Below, one piece after another: positions 6,178 to 8,809 of a DNA stretch of 8,809 nucleotides (the stretch's first letter is position 1; every line of letters starts with the position of its first letter). The notes beneath the pieces are model-generated. The model saw nothing but the letters and a program-made list of their open reading frames with translations, was not told where the DNA came from and did not search any database. The translations under genes were made by a program, and so were the position numbers. This stretch comes from Actinomycetota bacterium (GTDB taxonomy: Bacteria > Actinomycetota > Acidimicrobiia > Acidimicrobiales > Aldehydirespiratoraceae), in contig JAAXHB010000256.1 in NCBI GenBank assembly GCA_012271125.1, positions 8,423-17,231 on the forward strand, read 5' to 3'.

Positions 6178-7194
6178 CTAACCCAACAGCTCCCCACACC
6201 GCCCCAACAAATAGTCCACAAACAGCCGAGCCTCGGCTTCGTCATAGTCGGTCTCACCCATCGCCCCTGCGGTGTGGCGCACCCGCACTCCCTCAATAAT
6301 GCACGCCAGCCGCCAATGCTGAAACGCCAAATACCAATCCAACTCAGATAAATCCCGCCCCGACAAACCCCCATACAACTCCAACACGTCACCCGCCGTC
6401 CCAAACCCCTCAACGGCCGTCGGCACATCCCACATCCGAGTGATCTCCGCCGGATGCGATCCCCACCACATCACCAACCCCGCCAAATCCGACAACACAT
6501 CCCCCAACGTGCACAACTCCCAATCCAACACCGCCGCCACCTGACCGCCGGCGCACATAATGCAGTTATCCATCCGATAATCACCATGCACAATGCCAAC
6601 ACCCTGCTGGGCCGGCACACTGCCCACCAACCGCTCATACAACTCGCCCACCAAACCCAAATCCCGATCGGAGCCCTCATCAATCTGACGCTTCCAACGC
6701 CGCAACTGCCGCTCGCAATACCCATCGCGCCGCCCTAAATCACTCAACCCCACCGCATCAGGGTCAACGGCATGCAACGCCGCTAATGCTCCAACTAACG
6801 ACGACGTCATCTGCGGCCGAACCTCAAACTCAACGCTTTCCCCGTCAGCTCGATTAAAAACGACAGCACCTTCCACGAAATCCATCACATAAAAATCCCC
6901 GTCATTAACCGCCGAATCGGTACACACTCCCAACGTCGCCGGCACCGGAACTTCAGTAGAACCCAACGCCGAAATAACCCGATACTCACGCGCCATGTCA
7001 TGAGCACTTGCCAACACATGAGACACCGGCGGCCGTCGCAACACCATTTTGGCACCGGTTGAATCTGTCACCGCATAAGTCAAATTCGAAGCCCCATTAT
7101 CAAAAGCCGCAAAACTCAACGGCGCCACCGCCCCCACGTTGGCAACAATCCACTCAGTCACCCGTGCCACATCGATGCCCGTCGGTTCAGTCAC
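6178..7194 (-). CDS. APH-fold phosphotransferase, possible hydroxyacyl-CoA kinase
   Basis: A kinase-like protein of the aminoglycoside phosphotransferase fold, 338 residues, starting at a GTG (7194) with GGGAAG 8 bases upstream; no nearby ATG is in frame. Visible elements are the nucleotide loop D-N-G-A-S-N-L-T-Y (32-40), V-L-R-R-P-P (51-56), A-H-D-M-A-R-E-Y-R-V (64-73), the catalytic loop H-G-D-Y-R-M-D-N with Asp205 and Asn210, and the metal-binding D-W-E at 224-226. The R-R-P-P and A-H-D-M-x-R-E-Y signatures belong to the branch that includes the N-terminal domain of ACAD10/ACAD11 and LvaA of Pseudomonas putida, kinases that phosphorylate 4-hydroxyacyl-CoA. This suggests an acyl-CoA or hydroxy-acid substrate rather than antibiotic resistance, in keeping with the surrounding acyl-CoA genes. 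The branch assignment is from motif memory and not from an alignment. It is transcribed away from the dehydrogenase at 7317 across a region with tandem repeats. Confidence 0.88.
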   Translation of the reverse strand: MTEPTGIDVARVTEWIVANVGAVAPLSFAAFDNGASNLTYAVTDSTGAKMVLRRPPVSHVLASAHDMAREYRVISALGSTEVPVPATLGVCTDSAVNDGDFYVMDFVEGAVVFNRADGESVEFEVRPQMTSSLVGALAALHAVDPDAVGLSDLGRRDGYCERQLRRWKRQIDEGSDRDLGLVGELYERLVGSVPAQQGVGIVHGDYRMDNCIMCAGGQVAAVLDWELCTLGDVLSDLAGLVMWWGSHPAEITRMWDVPTAVEGFGTAGDVLELYGGLSGRDLSELDWYLAFQHWRLACIIEGVRVRHTAGAMGETDYDEAEARLFVDYLLGRCGELLG

Positions 7195-7208
7195 GTCACA
7201 ATCTTCCC

Positions 7209-7246
7209 ACGCCTGTACCTCACAACCGACGCCTGTACCTCACAAC
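7209..7246. repeat. Two exact 18-bp direct repeats with 20-bp period, candidate tandem operator
   Basis: ACGCCTGTACCTCACAAC stands at 7209-7226 and again at 7229-7246, separated by the two bases CG; a partial third copy (ACGCC) begins at 7247. Each copy contains TGTACCTCACA, a TGT-N5-ACA partial dyad. A 20-bp period is near two helical turns, which would place two bound protein dimers on the same face of the DNA. The repeats lie 15 bases upstream of the phosphotransferase start and 70 bases upstream of the dehydrogenase start, well placed to control either or both. A recent tandem duplication without function is the alternative. Confidence 0.6.
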
Positions 7247-7305
7247 ACGCCAATAGCCATGTCTAGCAAGGGGTAGCGTTTCGGCAACAAATGAGCATGT
7301 GGCTC

Positions 7306-7311
7306 AGGAGG
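7306..7311 (+). promoter_or_regulatory. Consensus ribosome binding site AGGAGG
   Basis: AGGAGG ends 5 bases before the ATG at 7317. It decides that start over the in-frame GTG at 7299, whose extension would contain the site itself and push the Rossmann glycine motif away from the N-terminus. Confidence 0.9.
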
Positions 7312-7316
7312 AAAAA

Positions 7317-8285
7317 ATGAAAGTCGGATTCATCGGACTCGGCAACGTCGGCTCAAAGCTCTCAGGCAGCCTGCTGCGCAACGGCTTCGACCTAACAGTA
7401 AGAGACTTAAACCAATCCGCCGCCCAGCCGTTACTTGATGCCGGCGCGTCCTGGGGCGAGTCCCCCGCACAAATGGCACAAGACTGCGACCTCGTAATCA
7501 CCTGCCTTCCCAGTCCCGCCGCCTGCTCAGCGGTAATGGAAGCCGACGACGGCATCCTCGCCGGCTTCCGCCAAGCCACAGACCCCTCTACAAAAATCTG
7601 GGCGGAGATGAGCACCACCGACGAATCCGAAGTGCGCCGCATGGCAGCCCTTGTCGAAGAAACCGGCGCCCAAGCCGTCGACTGCCCCGTCTCAGGCGGC
7701 TGCCACCGCGCCGCCACCGGCAACATCTCCATCTTCGCCGGCTGCGAACGTACCACCTTCGATGCCATATTCCCTGCACTGTCAGCAATGGGTCGCCAAA
7801 TCCTCCACACCGGCGGCGTCGGCTCAGCGTCGATCCTCAAGGTCGTCACCAACTACCTCGCCACCGCCAACCTCATCTCACTCAGCGAAGCCCTCACCAC
7901 CTCCAAAATGGCAGGCATCGACCTCAACACCGCCTATGAAGCCATCCGCATCTCCTCAGGCAACTCCTTCGTCCACGAAACCGAAAGCCAGGTCATCCTC
8001 AACGGCAGCCGAGACATCAACTTCACCATGGACCTCGTCATGAAAGACATTTCCCTTTTCTGCGACGTTGCCGACCGCGCCGGCGTCCCCCTCGAGCTCG
8101 GCCCAGTAATGGTCGACATCTTCAAAGACGCCATCGACCGCTACGGCGAACGTGAATGGTCTCCCAATGTCATTCGCCGTCTCGAAGATGCCACCGGCAC
8201 CTCGGTTCTAGCTCCAGGCTTCCCAGCCGAAATGATCGACGACGAACCTGAGGTTGCCGGCCAAGAAATCACCCCCACCCGCTAA
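7317..8285 (+). CDS. 3-hydroxyisobutyrate dehydrogenase family (beta-hydroxyacid dehydrogenase)
   Basis: NAD(P)-dependent oxidoreductase of the beta-hydroxyacid dehydrogenase family (3-hydroxyisobutyrate, tartronate semialdehyde, 6-phosphogluconate-like), 322 residues, the usual length plus a short acidic tail. The Rossmann motif G-F-I-G-L-G-N-V-G is at residues 4-12. An Asp at residue 30 at the end of the second strand suggests NAD preference. The substrate-binding loop reads D-C-P-V-S-G-G (122-128). The catalytic lysine is Lys175 in I-L-K-V-V-T-N-Y, with Asn179 in the conserved place. K-D-I-S-L (243-247) is the family's KDL motif. The precise substrate cannot be fixed; 3-hydroxyisobutyrate from valine breakdown, or another 2-methyl-3-hydroxy acid, would suit the branched acyl-CoA setting. 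It has its own strong ribosome binding site, faces the tandem repeats, and overlaps the following minus-strand gene tail-to-tail by 4 bases. Confidence 0.93.
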   Translation: MKVGFIGLGNVGSKLSGSLLRNGFDLTVRDLNQSAAQPLLDAGASWGESPAQMAQDCDLVITCLPSPAACSAVMEADDGILAGFRQATDPSTKIWAEMSTTDESEVRRMAALVEETGAQAVDCPVSGGCHRAATGNISIFAGCERTTFDAIFPALSAMGRQILHTGGVGSASILKVVTNYLATANLISLSEALTTSKMAGIDLNTAYEAIRISSGNSFVHETESQVILNGSRDINFTMDLVMKDISLFCDVADRAGVPLELGPVMVDIFKDAIDRYGEREWSPNVIRRLEDATGTSVLAPGFPAEMIDDEPEVAGQEITPTR

Positions 8286-8809
8286 TCGTTCCCTAAAACC
8301 CCATCTTCTCGCAACGTCTCAATCTCAGCATCCCCCAACCCCAGCACTTCTTCTAACACCTCATCGGTGTGCTGTCCCGGCGTCGGCGCAATCGTCGGCG
8401 CAGGAGGCAACTCCGCGTTCACATAAACCGGCAACGGCAACTGCTCACAGCCCACATCGTCACTGGAGTAAAACCCCATCCGTGCCTGAAACTGCGGATC
8501 GTCACCAATGTTCGCCGGCGTATTAAACGGCGCAATTGGCGTGTTTTGCTCAACTCCGAAGTCCAACCATTCCGCCACCGACTTGGTCGCAAAAATCTCT
8601 CGCAACTCAAGATGCAGCTCGGTATTGCCTCGAGCATGGTCGGCGTAGGTGCTTCCCGGCCAACGCTCATAGAGGTCCATCCGATCCACACCTTCACAAA
8701 AGTTGCGCCAAAATGCTTGTTCTGATGCCATAAACAGCACATGCCCGTCGGTGGCTTCATATGCCTGATAGCGCACCCCTTCCCACATTCCCGCTAACCC
8801 CGCCTTGCG
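8282..8809 (-). CDS. CaiB/BaiF class III CoA-transferase, C-terminal part, cut by the right edge
   Basis: The minus-strand frame is open from the window edge to a TAG at 8282-8284, giving about 175 residues of the C-terminal half of a class III CoA-transferase, which moves CoA between carboxylic acids. The beginning lies outside, so the catalytic aspartate region cannot be seen. Visible family features are D-G-H-V-L-F-M-A-S-E-Q-A-F-W, the P-I-A-P-F-N-T-P-A-N-I-G-D-D-P-Q-F hinge typical of the family, and the tail A-P-T-P-G-Q-H-T-D-E-V-L-E-E-V-L-G-L, which the racemase-like protein at 2285-3355 lacks. This is therefore a separate paralogue, more transferase-like. An internal ATG at 8788 is not the start, since family-like sequence (K-A-G-L-A-G) continues upstream. 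Its stop overlaps the stop of the convergent dehydrogenase. Confidence 0.87.
   Translation of the reverse strand, partial: RKAGLAGMWEGVRYQAYEATDGHVLFMASEQAFWRNFCEGVDRMDLYERWPGSTYADHARGNTELHLELREIFATKSVAEWLDFGVEQNTPIAPFNTPANIGDDPQFQARMGFYSSDDVGCEQLPLPVYVNAELPPAPTIAPTPGQHTDEVLEEVLGLGDAEIETLREDGVLGND

Noticed and set aside
6178..7194. Aminoglycoside resistance gene
   Set aside because: The fold is shared, but the R-R-P-P and A-H-D-M-x-R-E-Y signatures and the acyl-CoA gene setting argue for a metabolic kinase.

Overview
The window looks like a stretch of an actinomycetal (Actinomycetota) chromosome. It is dense with fatty-acid or branched-chain acyl-CoA catabolism genes of the types common in that phylum: FadE-like dehydrogenases, a fused double-hotdog MaoC hydratase, CaiB/BaiF-fold proteins and an APH-fold phosphotransferase of the acyl-CoA type. 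The style of the proteins suggests an environmental actinomycete, perhaps an Acidimicrobiia member, but this placement is inference only. There is no rRNA, tRNA, CRISPR array, insertion sequence or phage gene that I can support. The longest stretch without a gene is about 165 bases.

Left half (minus strand, 5475 down to 1). An HpaI-type aldolase (4684-5475) is followed after 64 bases by a tight four-gene run: a large acyl-CoA dehydrogenase (3375-4619), an alpha-methylacyl-CoA-racemase-like CaiB-fold protein (2285-3355), a two-hotdog MaoC hydratase (1233-2288) and a small acyl-CoA dehydrogenase (145-1233). The last three junctions are 19 bases apart, a TTGA overlap and a TGATG overlap, so the four are very probably one operon. 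Together they can be read as a beta-oxidation module for alpha-methyl-branched or sterol-side-chain-like acyl-CoAs: the racemase sets C2 stereochemistry, the two dehydrogenases introduce the double bond (possibly as one heteromer), and the MaoC protein hydrates it. Beyond the last gene, the beginning of another protein with a hydrophobic N-terminus runs off the left edge (1-94).

Middle. A divergent intergenic region (5476-5641) rich in short direct and inverted repeats separates the aldolase from a thiol peroxidase, tpx (5642-6151, plus strand). tpx converges on an APH-fold phosphotransferase (6178-7194, minus strand) of the type related to 4-hydroxyacyl-CoA kinases and the ACAD10/ACAD11 N-terminal domain.

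Right part. A second divergent region (7195-7316) holds two exact 18-bp direct repeats spaced 20 bp apart. They lie between the phosphotransferase and a 3-hydroxyisobutyrate-dehydrogenase-family gene (7317-8285, plus strand) that has a perfect AGGAGG ribosome binding site. That gene overlaps tail-to-tail, by 4 bases, with the 3' part of another class III CoA-transferase gene that enters from the right edge (8282-8809, minus strand).

The plus strand is C- and A-rich throughout, whichever strand is coding, so plus-strand genes favour C-ending codons and minus-strand genes favour G/T-ending codons. This points to replication-strand mutational bias. I see no clearly undescribed system. The most promising leads are the branched-chain module with its apparently complementary dehydrogenase pair, the tandem 18-bp repeats, and the structured tpx leader.
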